The notes: generated by a model not told the origin, from the sequence alone. Counted from the stretch's first letter, positions 35,713 through 44,130 are shown. The stretch is DNA of 64,000 nucleotides from Nocardioides ganghwensis (GCF_014779655.1 NZ_JACXYX010000001.1:1-64000); one strand, 5' to 3'. Translations and numbers: made by a program.

Positions 35713-35931
35713 TCAGCGGGCGGTGCCGGGCGGGATGTCGTCGTCCTTGCCGTCGAGCTGGTCGAGCGCGTCGCGCGCCTTGCCGGTCGCCTTGTCGATC
35801 TTGTCGGCGTGCTTGCCGCCGGTCTTCTCGTTGGCGAGGGCGCCGGCCTTGTCGATGCCCTGGGCGATCTTGTCGCCGTGCTGGTCGACGGCCTCGGTGA
35901 GCTTGGCCTTGGCCTTGTCCAGGAAACTCAT
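35713..35931 (-). CDS. MT0933-like antitoxin family small protein
   Basis: The protein has 72 residues beginning MSFLDKAKAKLTEAVDQHGDKIAQGIDKAG, followed by a second lysine-rich helical repeat EKTGGKHADKIDKATGKARDALDQLDGKDDD. This is the family annotated as MT0933-type antitoxin. The usual SRPBCC-fold toxin partner is not adjacent here, so it is an orphan and its role as an antitoxin is unproven. The amphipathic helices resemble stress-type CsbD-like small proteins. It precedes the NUDIX gene by 22 bp on the same strand. Confidence 0.7.
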   Translation of the reverse strand: MSFLDKAKAKLTEAVDQHGDKIAQGIDKAGALANEKTGGKHADKIDKATGKARDALDQLDGKDDDIPPGTAR

Positions 35932-36004
35932 GGGTCCTCCTCGCGATCAGCCGCCCACCCCGACGGGTGGTGACTCCGGCACGCTTCGAGACTAGCCACG
36001 CTGC

Positions 36005-36010
36005 GACAAT
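36005..36010 (+). promoter_or_regulatory. Leaderless -10 element of miaA (GACAAT)
   Basis: GACAAT lies 6 nt before the ATG at 36017. A similar CACAAT lies 6 nt before dapF. Confidence 0.35.
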
Positions 36011-36016
36011 CGGGGC

Positions 36017-36943
36017 ATGTCCCGCCCCAGGCCCCGACCGGTCGTCGCCCTCGTCGGAGCCACCGCGTCGGGCAAGACCGGCCTCAGCCTCGACCTCGCC
36101 GAGCGGCTCGGGGGAGAGGTGGTCAACACCGACGCGATGCAGGTCTACCGCGGCATGGACGTCGGCACCGCCAAGCTCCCCGAGGCCGGGCGGCGCGGCA
36201 TCCGGCACCACCTGCTCGACCTGTTCGAGGTCACCGAGCCGGCCACGGTGGCGCTGTTCCAGGGGTGGGCTCGCGAGGCGATCGCCGACATCCGCGACCG
36301 CGACGCCACCCCGGTGCTGGTGGGCGGCTCGGCGCTCTACACCCGGGCGATCCTCGACCGGTTCGAGTTCCCCGGCACCGACGACTCGCTGCGCCGCGAG
36401 CTCGAGGTCGAGCTCGAGCGCATCGGCAGCCACGCCCTCCACGAGCGGCTCGCGGGCGTCGACCCCGAGGCCGCGGCGCAGATCCTGCCCGACAACGGCC
36501 GCCGCGTCGTACGCGCGCTCGAGGTCGTCGCGCTCACCGGCAGGCCGTTCAGCGCCAGCCTGCCGAGGCTGGAGTACGCCGACCCGCTGACCGTGCAGAT
36601 CGGCGTGGACATCGACCGGCCGACGCTCGACGAGAGGATCGCGCGCCGGGTGGAGGAGATGTTCGCCAGTGGGTTCGTCGAGGAGGTCGAGGCCCTGCTC
36701 ACCCGCGGCCTGGCCGAGGGCCGCACCGCGTCCCGGGCGATCGGCTACCGCGAGGTGATGGGCTACCTCGCGGGCGACCGCAGCCTCGCCGAGGCGATCG
36801 AGCAGACGACGGTCGCGACCCGGCGGTTCGCCCGCCGCCAGGACTCCTGGTTCCGCAAGGACCCCCGCATCGTGTGGATCGCGCACGACGACCCCGACCG
36901 GGTGGACAAGGCGGTCGGGGCGGTCGAGCGGCTCGGTGACTGA
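36017..36943 (+). CDS. miaA: tRNA dimethylallyltransferase
   Basis: This 308-residue enzyme transfers dimethylallyl from DMAPP to A37 of tRNAs reading UNN codons. It has P-loop LVGATASGKTGLSLDLAERL (residues about 11-30), VNTDAMQVYRGMDVGTAKL, VGGSALYTRAILD, NGRRVVRALEVVALTGRPFS and TRRFARRQDSWFRKDPRIVW. Its product is the substrate of MiaB upstream. It follows the usual order miaA-dapF-hflX in actinobacteria, here with two extra genes before dapF. Confidence 0.94.
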   Translation: MSRPRPRPVVALVGATASGKTGLSLDLAERLGGEVVNTDAMQVYRGMDVGTAKLPEAGRRGIRHHLLDLFEVTEPATVALFQGWAREAIADIRDRDATPVLVGGSALYTRAILDRFEFPGTDDSLRRELEVELERIGSHALHERLAGVDPEAAAQILPDNGRRVVRALEVVALTGRPFSASLPRLEYADPLTVQIGVDIDRPTLDERIARRVEEMFASGFVEEVEALLTRGLAEGRTASRAIGYREVMGYLAGDRSLAEAIEQTTVATRRFARRQDSWFRKDPRIVWIAHDDPDRVDKAVGAVERLGD

Positions 36944-37004
36944 GGCGCCCAGGAGCGCAATCCCGGTCAAGCACGCCGCCGCCGGGCGGTGACACGCTGG
37001 CGCC

Positions 37005-37523
37005 ATGGCGACGATCTACTACACCGGCTGCACCCTCGACGGCTTCATCGCGACCGATGACCACTCCCTCGACTGGCTGACCTCGCGCGACATCGACATG
37101 GACGGGCCGATGGCCTACCCCCGCTTTCGCGAGCAGGTCGGCGCCTGCGTCATGGGCGCCACGACGTGGCAGTGGATCCTCGACCACGACGAGGAGCCGT
37201 GGGGGTCGCTCCCGACCTGGGTGATGACGCACCGCACCTTCCCGGACGCCCCGCCCAGCGTGCGGTTCGACCGCGACGACGTACGCCGGGTGCACGCCGA
37301 GATGACCGAGGTGGCCGACGGCAAGGACGTCTGGGTCGTGGGCGGAGGCGAGCTCGCCGGGCAGCTCCACGACGCCGGCCTCCTCGACGAGGTGTGGCTG
37401 CAGTACGCCCCCGTCACGATCGGCGGCGGCGCCCCCGTGCTGCCGCGCCACGTCGAGCTGCGCCTCGAGGAGGTCGACCGCAACCGCGACTTCATGTGCG
37501 GGCGCTACTCCGTGGTCCGCTGA
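37005..37523 (+). CDS. Dihydrofolate reductase/RibD C-terminal family protein
   Basis: This 172-residue protein begins IYYTGCTLDGFIATDDHSLDWLTSRD, the typical start of the RibD_C/DHFR-like reductase family, with an NADPH-type VWVVGGGELAGQLHDAGLLDEVWLQYAPVTIGGGAPVLP segment near 105-145. It probably reduces a pteridine-, flavin-precursor- or nitro-type compound; actinobacteria hold many paralogues of unknown substrate. The last codons are tandemly repeated: the 15-bp unit containing its stop occurs three times (37511-37555). Confidence 0.8.
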   Translation: MATIYYTGCTLDGFIATDDHSLDWLTSRDIDMDGPMAYPRFREQVGACVMGATTWQWILDHDEEPWGSLPTWVMTHRTFPDAPPSVRFDRDDVRRVHAEMTEVADGKDVWVVGGGELAGQLHDAGLLDEVWLQYAPVTIGGGAPVLPRHVELRLEEVDRNRDFMCGRYSVVR

Positions 37524-37555
37524 TCCGTGGTCCGCTGATCCGTGGTCCGCTGACT
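37511..37555. repeat. Triplicated 15-bp unit covering a stop codon
   Basis: CGTGGTCCGCTGATC occurs at 37511-37525 and 37526-37540, with a variant at 37541-37555. The TGA inside the first unit is the stop codon of the reductase-like gene, so the gene end was preserved while the segment duplicated. Confidence 0.9.
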
Positions 37556-37626
37556 CCTCCCGGAGGGCGTGGACAAGGCCCGCGGCGGCGGGCAGGGTGG
37601 ATGCAACGACTCTCGGGAGGAACCCC

Positions 37627-39495
37627 ATGCCCCACCTCGCCCGCCGCGTCAGCGCCACCCTCTCGGCCAGCGGCCTCGCCGTCGCCGCCGTCCTCGTCGG
37701 GTCCCCGGCACCCGCTGAGCCGTCGGCCCGGCCGTCGGCGCAGCCGGTCGCGCCGGCGGTGTCCGAGCGCCCCACGGTCAAGGACCCGACCGCGGTCGGC
37801 AAGGGCGGTGCGATCAGCACCGTCGACCCGGAGGCCAGCGCGGCCGGGCTCAAGGTGCTGAAGGCCGGCGGCAACGCGGTCGACGCCGCCGTCGCGGCCG
37901 CCGCGACCCTCGGCGTCACCGAGCCCTACAGCGCGGGCATCGGCGGTGGCGGCTACTTCGTGTTCTACAACGCCAAGTCCGGCAAGGTCCGCACGATCGA
38001 CGGCCGCGAGACCGCACCGCGCAAGATGCCGCAGGACGCGTTCATCGACCCGGCCACCGGCAAGCCCTACCCCTTCACTCCCGAGCTCGTGACCAGCGGG
38101 GTCGGCGTCGGCACGCCCGGCACCCTGGCGACCTGGGACAAGGCGCTGGGCAACTGGGGCACGTGGTCGCTCGCCGAGGCGCTCGCCCCGGCGACGAAGG
38201 TCGCACGTCGCGGCTTCAAGGTCGACGAGACCTTCCGGCAGCAGACCCTCGACAACGAGGAGCGGTTCGCGGCCTTCAGGGACACCAAGAGGTTGTTCCT
38301 TCCGAAGGGAGACGCCCCCAGGGTCGGCTCGATCTTCCGCAACCCCGACCTGGCCTCGACCTACGACATGATCGCCCGGCGCGGGACGCGGGCGTTCTAC
38401 CGCGGCAAGCTGGCGCGCATCATGTCCGACGTGGTGCGCAACCCACGCACGACCAGGAACACCGACCTCCCGGTGCCGCCGGGCCACCTCACCCCGCGCG
38501 ACCTGCGCGACTACGAGGTGCGCTCGCAGCGGGCCACGAAGAGCACCTACCGCGGCCACGACGTCTACGGCATGGCGCCGTCGTCGTCCGGTGGCACCAC
38601 CGTCGGGGAGGCGCTCAACATCCTCGAGCGCTACGACCTGTCGGCGATGACGCCCGAGCAGGCCCTGCACCACTACCTCGAGGCCAGCGCCCTCGCGTTC
38701 GCCGACCGCGGCAAGTACGTCGGCGACCCGGCCTACGTCGACGTGCCGACCCGGCGGCTGCTCGACGACCGGTTCGCCGCCGAGCGCGCCTGCGCGCTCA
38801 ACCCGGCCAAGGCCGCGACCAAGCCCGTCGCCGCCGGCGACGTGACGTCGTACGACGGGGTGTGCTCGCCGACGTCGGCGAAGGGCGCCACCGACGCCGA
38901 CACCGAGAACATCTCCACCACCAACCTCACCGTGGCCGACCGGTGGGGCAACGTCGTCGAGTACACGCTCACCATCGAGCAGACCGGCGGCTCGGGCATG
39001 GTCGTCCCCGGCCACGGCTTCCTGCTCAACAACGAGCTCACCGACTTCTCGACCGTCTACGACGCGGCCGACCCCAACCGCATCCAGCCCGGCAAGCGTC
39101 CGCGCAGCTCGATGTCGCCCACGATCGTGCTCAAGGACGGCAAGCCGTTCCTCGCGCTCGGCTCGCCGGGCGGCTCCACGATCATCACGACGGTCATCCA
39201 GATGCTGGTCAACCGCATCGACCTCGGCATGACGATCGAGGAGGCCATCGCAGCGCCCCGCGCGACCCAGCGCAACACGGTCAACGTGACGGCCGAGCCG
39301 GCCTTCATCGCGGCGTACGGTCCCGCGCTGACGGCCCTCGGGCACACGCTGGTGCCGTCGGGTGACGCGTTCACCAGCGCCGCCGAGATCGGGGCGGCGA
39401 CGGCGATCGAGTTCGGACCGCGCAAGCGGCTGACCGCCGTGGCCGAGCCGAGCCGTCGGGGCAAGGGGTCCGCCAAGGTGGTCGACCCCCGCTGA
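37627..39495 (+). CDS. ggt: Gamma-glutamyltransferase
   Basis: This 622-residue secreted enzyme has a signal peptide (LARRVSATLSASGLAVAAVLVGSPAPAEP). The large-subunit segment GKGGAISTVDPEASAAGLKVLKAGGNAVDAAVAAAATLGVTEPYSAGIGGGGYFVFYNA follows. The autocleavage/nucleophile Thr is in NISTTNLTVADRWGNVV, followed by GSGMVVPGHGFLLNNELTDF, PRSSMSPTIVLKDG and LGSPGGSTIITTV. It cleaves gamma-glutamyl bonds such as in glutathione or related thiols outside the cytoplasm. The usual TTH is TTN here. The ATG was chosen because GGGAGG lies 6 nt upstream and the signal peptide follows. Confidence 0.9.
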   Translation: MPHLARRVSATLSASGLAVAAVLVGSPAPAEPSARPSAQPVAPAVSERPTVKDPTAVGKGGAISTVDPEASAAGLKVLKAGGNAVDAAVAAAATLGVTEPYSAGIGGGGYFVFYNAKSGKVRTIDGRETAPRKMPQDAFIDPATGKPYPFTPELVTSGVGVGTPGTLATWDKALGNWGTWSLAEALAPATKVARRGFKVDETFRQQTLDNEERFAAFRDTKRLFLPKGDAPRVGSIFRNPDLASTYDMIARRGTRAFYRGKLARIMSDVVRNPRTTRNTDLPVPPGHLTPRDLRDYEVRSQRATKSTYRGHDVYGMAPSSSGGTTVGEALNILERYDLSAMTPEQALHHYLEASALAFADRGKYVGDPAYVDVPTRRLLDDRFAAERACALNPAKAATKPVAAGDVTSYDGVCSPTSAKGATDADTENISTTNLTVADRWGNVVEYTLTIEQTGGSGMVVPGHGFLLNNELTDFSTVYDAADPNRIQPGKRPRSSMSPTIVLKDGKPFLALGSPGGSTIITTVIQMLVNRIDLGMTIEEAIAAPRATQRNTVNVTAEPAFIAAYGPALTALGHTLVPSGDAFTSAAEIGAATAIEFGPRKRLTAVAEPSRRGKGSAKVVDPR

Positions 39496-39511
39496 CGCTG
39501 GCGCGGCCTGC

Positions 39512-39517
39512 CACAAT
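39512..39517 (+). promoter_or_regulatory. Leaderless -10 element of dapF (CACAAT)
   Basis: CACAAT lies 6 nt before the GTG at 39524. Confidence 0.35.
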
Positions 39518-39523
39518 CGACGG

Positions 39524-40321
39524 GTGAGCTACCCCTTCCTGAAGGGCCACGGGACCGAGAACGACTTCGTGGTCCTGCCCGACGCGGACGGCACGGTGCA
39601 CGGAGACGCCGACGGCGAGATGTCCGCCGACCGGGTGCGGGCGCTGTGCGACCGCCGCGCCGGAATCGGCGGCGACGGCGTGCTCCGCGCCGTACGCCGC
39701 GGTGACGGCTGGTTCATGGACTACCGCAACGCCGACGGCTCGGTCAGCGAGATGTGCGGCAACGGGGTCCGGGTCTTCGCGCGCTACCTCCACGAGCGCG
39801 AGGGCGAGGCGTTCCCGATGCCGATCCAGACCCGCGCCGGGGTCAAGGTCGTCGACCGCTCCGGCGACGAGCTGACCGCCGACATGGGCACGCCCGAGGT
39901 GCTGGGCGAGACCTCGGTGTCGGTGATGGGGCGGACCTGGCCTGCGCAGCACGTGTCGATGGGCAACCCGCACGCGGTCGCGTTCGTCGACGACCTCGCC
40001 GAGGCGGGCCCGCTCCTGGAGGCTCCCGAGCACGACGACGCGGTGTTCCCGGACGGCGTCAACGTCGAGTTCGTCGTACGCCGCGGCGCGCGCCACGTCT
40101 CGATGCGCGTCCACGAGCGCGGGTCGGGGGAGACGCGGTCGTGCGGCACCGGCGCGTGCGCCGTCGCGGTGGCCACGGCGCTCGCCGACGACGCCCCCCG
40201 CGGGACGACCTACCGCGTCGACGTGCCCGGCGGCACGCTCCACGTCGAGTGGACCGAGGACGACCGGATCCTGATGACCGGTCCGGCGGTGCTGGTCGCC
40301 GAGGGGACGACCGACCTGTAG
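39524..40321 (+). CDS. dapF: Diaminopimelate epimerase
   Basis: This 265-residue epimerase converts LL- to meso-diaminopimelate for peptidoglycan and lysine. Catalytic cysteines are Cys78 (SEMCGNGVRVFARYL) and Cys207 (ETRSCGTGACAVAVA). The N-terminal FLKGHGTENDFVVLPD is the family start, although the usual GxGNDF reads GTENDF. Both symmetric halves are complete. The GTG start follows a leaderless -10. Confidence 0.94.
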   Translation: MSYPFLKGHGTENDFVVLPDADGTVHGDADGEMSADRVRALCDRRAGIGGDGVLRAVRRGDGWFMDYRNADGSVSEMCGNGVRVFARYLHEREGEAFPMPIQTRAGVKVVDRSGDELTADMGTPEVLGETSVSVMGRTWPAQHVSMGNPHAVAFVDDLAEAGPLLEAPEHDDAVFPDGVNVEFVVRRGARHVSMRVHERGSGETRSCGTGACAVAVATALADDAPRGTTYRVDVPGGTLHVEWTEDDRILMTGPAVLVAEGTTDL

Positions 40322-40431
40322 CCGCGGGTCTCGATACAGCCGCACGCGGCTTTGTCCCCCAGCCGCTCGGCCACTCGACCTGGCCGGCCCCACGCGGCGA
40401 CCTCCTGCGTCGGTCGCCGCTGCCCGGCTCA
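40322..40431. other. Intergenic segment with a degenerate Nocardioides-type repeat
   Basis: The segment contains GTCTCGATACAGCCG and later GGCCACTCGACC. It looks like a decayed copy of the intergenic element whose better copies (GGTTGAGCAGG...GTCGAAACC) are at 54506-54700. No gene seen. Confidence 0.35.
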
Positions 40432-40437
40432 TAGGAT
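40432..40437 (+). promoter_or_regulatory. Leaderless -10 element of the SDR gene (TAGGAT)
   Basis: TAGGAT lies 7 nt before the ATG at 40445. Confidence 0.45.
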
Positions 40438-40444
40438 CCGGGCC

Positions 40445-41221
40445 ATGGACATCACCGGATCCACCGCCATCGTCACCGGCGGCGCGAGCGGCATCGGTGC
40501 CGCCGTCGCCCGAGCCCTCGCCGCCCGCGGTGCGACCGTCGTCGTCGCCGACCTCAACGCCGAGAAGGGCGAGGCGCTCGCCGCGGAGATCAACGGTGTC
40601 TTCGCCCCCGTCGACGTCACGAGGACCGAGCAGGTCACCGCCGCCGTCGAGGCAGCCGCCGAGATCGCGCCGCTCCGCGCCTGCGTCAACTCCGCCGGCA
40701 TCGGCTGGGCGCAGCGCACGATCGGCCGCGACGGGCTGCTGGAGCAGGCCCACGACCTCGACGCGTTCCGCAAGGTCGTCGAGATCAACCTCATCGGCAC
40801 CTTCGACGTGACCCGCCAGGCCGCGACCGTGATGAGCCGCAACGAGCCCGACGAGGACGGCCAGCGCGGCGCGATCGTCAACCTCGCCTCGGTCGCGGCG
40901 TTCGACGGCCAGATCGGCCAGGCCTCCTACTCCGCCTCGAAGGGCGGCGTCGTCGGCATGACCCTGCCCGTCGCGCGCGACCTGTCCGCGGCCGGCATCC
41001 GGCTCAACACCGCGGCGCCGGGCCTGATCGACACCCCGATCTACGACGCGTTCCCCGACCCCGAGGAGTTCAAGGCCAACCTCGGCCGGAACGTGCTCTT
41101 CCCCAAGCGCCTCGGCCGCGCCGACGAGCTCGCCAGCATGGTCGTGGAGTGCCTCACCAACTCCTACATGAACGGCGAGACGATCCGCGTCGACGGCGGC
41201 ATCCGGATGCCTCCCAAGTGA
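40445..41221 (+). CDS. SDR oxidoreductase, 3-hydroxyacyl-CoA dehydrogenase type II-like
   Basis: This 258-residue classical SDR has cofactor motif TGGASGIGAAVARAL (residues about 11-25), NSAGIG, and the catalytic Ser-Tyr-Lys in NLASVAAFDGQIGQASYSASKGG. C-terminal sequence LFPKRLGRADELASMVVECLTNSYMNGETIRVDGGIRM follows. The RTIGRDG insertion after NSAGIG and PAFDGQIGQ resemble human HSD17B10-type enzymes, which oxidise 3-hydroxyacyl-CoAs or steroids with NAD. Exact substrate is not known. Single-gene transcript from a leaderless promoter. Confidence 0.85.
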   Translation: MDITGSTAIVTGGASGIGAAVARALAARGATVVVADLNAEKGEALAAEINGVFAPVDVTRTEQVTAAVEAAAEIAPLRACVNSAGIGWAQRTIGRDGLLEQAHDLDAFRKVVEINLIGTFDVTRQAATVMSRNEPDEDGQRGAIVNLASVAAFDGQIGQASYSASKGGVVGMTLPVARDLSAAGIRLNTAAPGLIDTPIYDAFPDPEEFKANLGRNVLFPKRLGRADELASMVVECLTNSYMNGETIRVDGGIRMPPK

Positions 41222-41416
41222 GCTGACGGCCCGGGGCGGACCGAACCTGCGCCACCTCGCGGAGCGGCACCGCCTGCGCCGCCGCCGAGCCGCTGGGAGG
41301 CCCCCGCTGGTCCAGACCGACGTCCAGCATCTGGGCGTTTCGATGCCTGCGACCGGGCCGAAGGTGGATGGTGCGAGGGCACGTCTCATCTGCATCCGGC
41401 CTGTGGGGGGCACTCG

Positions 41417-42205
41417 ATGGCACATCTGGCGGAGCCGCACGACGCGGCCCCCGGCGCCGCCGACGACCGCGCGCCCGGCGAGGGCGAGCTCGCCTCGCTC
41501 GTCCGCCGCTGGGTGGGCGTACGCCGGTCCGGCGCCGCCGTACGGGTCGCGCAGGCGCCCGCGACCGCGCCCGTCCGCAGCGAGTCCGAGCCCGTCCCCG
41601 AGCCCGTTCCCGAGCCCGCTCCCGAGTCGGACCCTGCCACGGAGGCACCCCTCGCGATGCGGTCGGTCGCGCGCGCTGAGGCCAGCGGGGAGCGCGCGCC
41701 GCGGATCCCGGCGCTGCCGAGCCGCCCGACCGCGGAGGACACCGAGCACGCGACCCGGCTCGCGGTCCTCATCGACGCCCGCCGCGTCTCCGAGGACGTC
41801 GCCGCGGGACTCCTCACGCGACTCGGTGACCGCGGGTCGGTCAACGTCTGCCGCGCGTACGCCGACTGGCGCCGCTCCGACCTCGGCACGTGGGTCGAGC
41901 GCCTGCGCCGGCAGGGACTGCACTCCTTCCACCAGTTCGGCGACGGCGACGACCAGGCCCTGGTGGCGCTGGCCATCGACGCGGTCGACATCGCCCGCGA
42001 GGCCTCGGTCGACGAGGTCGTCCTCGCCGGCGACATGACCTCGATGCTGCCGCTCGTGCACCGGCTGCACGGCGCGGGCGTCCGGGTGGTCGTGGTCGGT
42101 CCGGCGCACACTCCCCACGACGTACGGGCCGCGTGCGACGAGTTCCTCGACGAGGACTCCCTCCTCGGCGAGCCCGCGGCCCCGGCCGGCCGCCACCGCG
42201 CCTGA
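41417..42205 (+). CDS. NYN-domain-like protein with altered acidic residues
   Basis: The protein has 262 residues. A disordered N-terminus with a PEPVPEPVPEPAPESDP run (about 58-75) leads to a PIN/NYN-like domain (about 113-230): RLAVLIDARRVSEDVAAGLL, VNVCRAYADWRRSDLGTWVERLRRQGLHSFHQFGDGDDQALVALAIDAVDIA, VLAGDMTSMLPLVHRLHGAGVRVVVVG. In active NYN RNases the first motif is IDxxN and the late motif SGDxDFxPL. Here Asn is replaced by Arg and the second Asp by Thr/Ser, so nuclease activity is doubtful. The 195 bp before it (41222-41416) hold no gene, only a GGGGGG ribosome-site-like run next to the ATG. Confidence 0.65.
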   Translation: MAHLAEPHDAAPGAADDRAPGEGELASLVRRWVGVRRSGAAVRVAQAPATAPVRSESEPVPEPVPEPAPESDPATEAPLAMRSVARAEASGERAPRIPALPSRPTAEDTEHATRLAVLIDARRVSEDVAAGLLTRLGDRGSVNVCRAYADWRRSDLGTWVERLRRQGLHSFHQFGDGDDQALVALAIDAVDIAREASVDEVVLAGDMTSMLPLVHRLHGAGVRVVVVGPAHTPHDVRAACDEFLDEDSLLGEPAAPAGRHRA

Positions 42206-42262
42206 GCTGGCCGCACCCGGCGCTGTCGCCCTGCGGGTGTTGGCCGTCGCCCCGGTCAGGCC

Positions 42263-42268
42263 TAGCCT
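42263..42268 (+). promoter_or_regulatory. Leaderless -10 element (TAGCCT)
   Basis: TAGCCT lies 6 nt before the ATG at 42275. Confidence 0.45.
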
Positions 42269-42274
42269 GACGCG

Positions 42275-43267
42275 ATGCGTCTCCAGGTGGCTCGGCTCGC
42301 CCTGACCGGTCTCGTCGCCGGCTTCGTCTCCGTCGTGACCCCGGCGTCGACGGCGGTGGCCGTCCCGGTGCCGTGCGTGGTGACGACGACCGGCACGGGC
42401 GGGGTGGTCGCCGCTGCCGGTGACACCTTCGCCACGACCGCCTTCGAGCTGGTCGCGCCGTCGTCCGCCGCCAACGTCGAGGACGTCGACGTGGAGGTGT
42501 CGCTGGTCCACGACAACGCCTCCCAGGTCAGGGTGCGGCTCGCCCACGCCACGACCAGCATCTTGCAGCGCCGCTTCGTCGACAGCGGTCCGCAGGTGCG
42601 TCCGCTGACGTGGGACGACGAGGCGGCCTCCGCCTACGGTCCGACGTCCCTCGCCGGGACGTACCGCCCCGACGAGCCCCTCACGGAGCACGACGGCACC
42701 GCCGCCCAGGGCCAGTGGCGCCTCCTGGTCGACAACTGGGCCGGATCCCGGGGCCGGGTGGAGTCGTGGTCGGTGCGCATCAGCTACTCCGCCTGCGACG
42801 CCGACGACGACGGGGCCGAGGACCACACGGACAACTGCACCGGCGTGGCCAACCCGGACCAGTCCGACCGGGACGCCGACGGCATCGGCGACGCCTGCGA
42901 CGGCGACACGGACGGGGACGGCCTCGTCGACACCGTCGACGGCTGCCGCCTCGTCGCCGCGGCCACCGCCAGCGGGTGCCCGAGGGTGGGAACCCGGACG
43001 CGGCTCGGCAAGGACGAGGGTCGCCTGGTCGGACGCGTACGCTCCGACGTCCGCGCCTGCCGGTCCGGCGTCGAGGTCACGCTCAAGCGCGCGAAGCCCG
43101 GGCGCGACCTCAGGCTGGTCGTCCTCCGTGCGCGCTCCTCGGGCCGGTTCTCCACGCGGATGCCGCGCTCGGCGGGCCGCTACTACGTCGTCGTCCGCTC
43201 GCAGTACGCGCCGGGAGCCGCCGAGTGCGCCTCGAGCCGCTCGAAGAAGGTGCGCGTCCGCCGCTGA
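42275..43267 (+). CDS. Secreted P-domain and thrombospondin type 3 repeat protein
   Basis: The protein has 330 residues. The signal peptide ends near residue 30 (TAVAVPVP). A proprotein-convertase P-domain-like beta sandwich (about 45-172) contains QGQWRLLVDNWAGSRGRVESWSVRISY. Calcium-binding type 3 repeats follow (about 173-225: DADDDGAEDHTDNCTGVANPDQSDRDADGIGDACDGDTDGDGLVD). A C-terminal beta domain (about 235-330) has CRSGVEVTLKR...GRFSTRMPRSAGRYYVVV. No protease domain is present, so the P-domain is not attached to a subtilisin here. Adhesion or surface binding is likely. The next gene is a partial paralogue. Confidence 0.8.
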   Translation: MRLQVARLALTGLVAGFVSVVTPASTAVAVPVPCVVTTTGTGGVVAAAGDTFATTAFELVAPSSAANVEDVDVEVSLVHDNASQVRVRLAHATTSILQRRFVDSGPQVRPLTWDDEAASAYGPTSLAGTYRPDEPLTEHDGTAAQGQWRLLVDNWAGSRGRVESWSVRISYSACDADDDGAEDHTDNCTGVANPDQSDRDADGIGDACDGDTDGDGLVDTVDGCRLVAAATASGCPRVGTRTRLGKDEGRLVGRVRSDVRACRSGVEVTLKRAKPGRDLRLVVLRARSSGRFSTRMPRSAGRYYVVVRSQYAPGAAECASSRSKKVRVRR

Positions 43268-43302
43268 GGTTTCGCCGCCCGATCGCGGGGAACAGGCTCG
43301 CC

Positions 43303-44067
43303 ATGGGACATCGCGGCAGGGTCGGCAGCAGGTTCGCCAGCAGGGTCGGCAGCGGCAGCAGGGTCGTCGTCGGGGCGGCGCTGGCGGTGGTGGCCGCGCT
43401 CGCGACCACCCAGCCGGGGACGACCGCCGGACCGGCGTCGGCGGCGGAGCCGTGCCCGGTGATCCCGATGACCGGTGCGGACGGCACCGCGGTCCCGATC
43501 GACGGCCAGTGCGACATGGACGGCGACGGCCACCCGGACGCGTGGGACAACTGCCCGGCCGAGTGGAACCCGGGCCAGGAGGACAGCGACGGCGACGGCC
43601 GGGGCGACGCCTGCGACTGGGACGACCCGCCGCCGACCTCCCCGCCGACCACCCCGCCGACCACGAGTCCCACCGCCAGTCCCACCACCAGTCCCACCGC
43701 GACTCCCACCTCGTCGCCGACCTCCCCGAGCCCGACCACCGCCCCCACGCCGCCTGCCACCTCGCTCCCGGGCTGCCAGGCCGGCTGCGCGTACGCACGC
43801 ACCGTCGGCCTGCGGGCCGCGGGCGCGAGGCTGCGCGGGACCGTGTCGTCGCCGGCCACGGGCTGCCGCTCCGGTGCGGAGGTCACGCTGTGGCGCACCA
43901 AGAAGCGCGCCGACCAGCGCCTGGTGGTGCTGACGAGCCGCGCGTCGGGGGCCTTCTCGACCCGGCGCCCGGCGCGACCCGGCCGCTACTACGTCACCGT
44001 CGCCTCGCCCGACCAGCCCCTGTGCGCCTCGGCGAGGTCGCGCGCGATCCGCGTCGGCCGGCGCTGA
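43303..44067 (+). CDS. Secreted thrombospondin type 3 repeat protein
   Basis: The protein has 254 residues. A signal peptide (VVVGAALAVVAALATTQPGTTAGPASAAEP) is followed by one or two type 3 calcium repeats (DMDGDGHPDAWDNCPAEWNPGQEDSDGDGRGDACDWDD). A Pro/Thr/Ser-rich linker of about 50 residues (possible mannosylation target of the window's PMT) precedes a C-terminal beta domain. That domain is clearly homologous to the end of the previous protein (CRSGAEVTLWR...GAFSTRRPARPGRYYVTV). It lies 35 bp after the previous gene, so this is a tandem pair made by duplication and domain shuffling. Function unknown. Confidence 0.78.
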   Translation: MGHRGRVGSRFASRVGSGSRVVVGAALAVVAALATTQPGTTAGPASAAEPCPVIPMTGADGTAVPIDGQCDMDGDGHPDAWDNCPAEWNPGQEDSDGDGRGDACDWDDPPPTSPPTTPPTTSPTASPTTSPTATPTSSPTSPSPTTAPTPPATSLPGCQAGCAYARTVGLRAAGARLRGTVSSPATGCRSGAEVTLWRTKKRADQRLVVLTSRASGAFSTRRPARPGRYYVTVASPDQPLCASARSRAIRVGRR

Positions 44068-44115
44068 GCCGACACCGCTGCGGAGAACTCGTTAGCGCAG
44101 GTCGTCGTGCCGACC

Positions 44116-44121
44116 TACCCT
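44116..44121 (+). promoter_or_regulatory. Leaderless -10 element of hflX (TACCCT)
   Basis: TACCCT lies 9 nt before the ATG at 44131. Confidence 0.35.
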
Positions 44122-44130
44122 TGTCGGTAT

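Noticed and set aside
39371-43798. A 1475-codon minus-strand open frame
   Set aside because: It is antisense to dapF, the SDR, NYN and secreted-protein genes, is dominated by Arg/Gly/Ala low complexity and shows no family motif.
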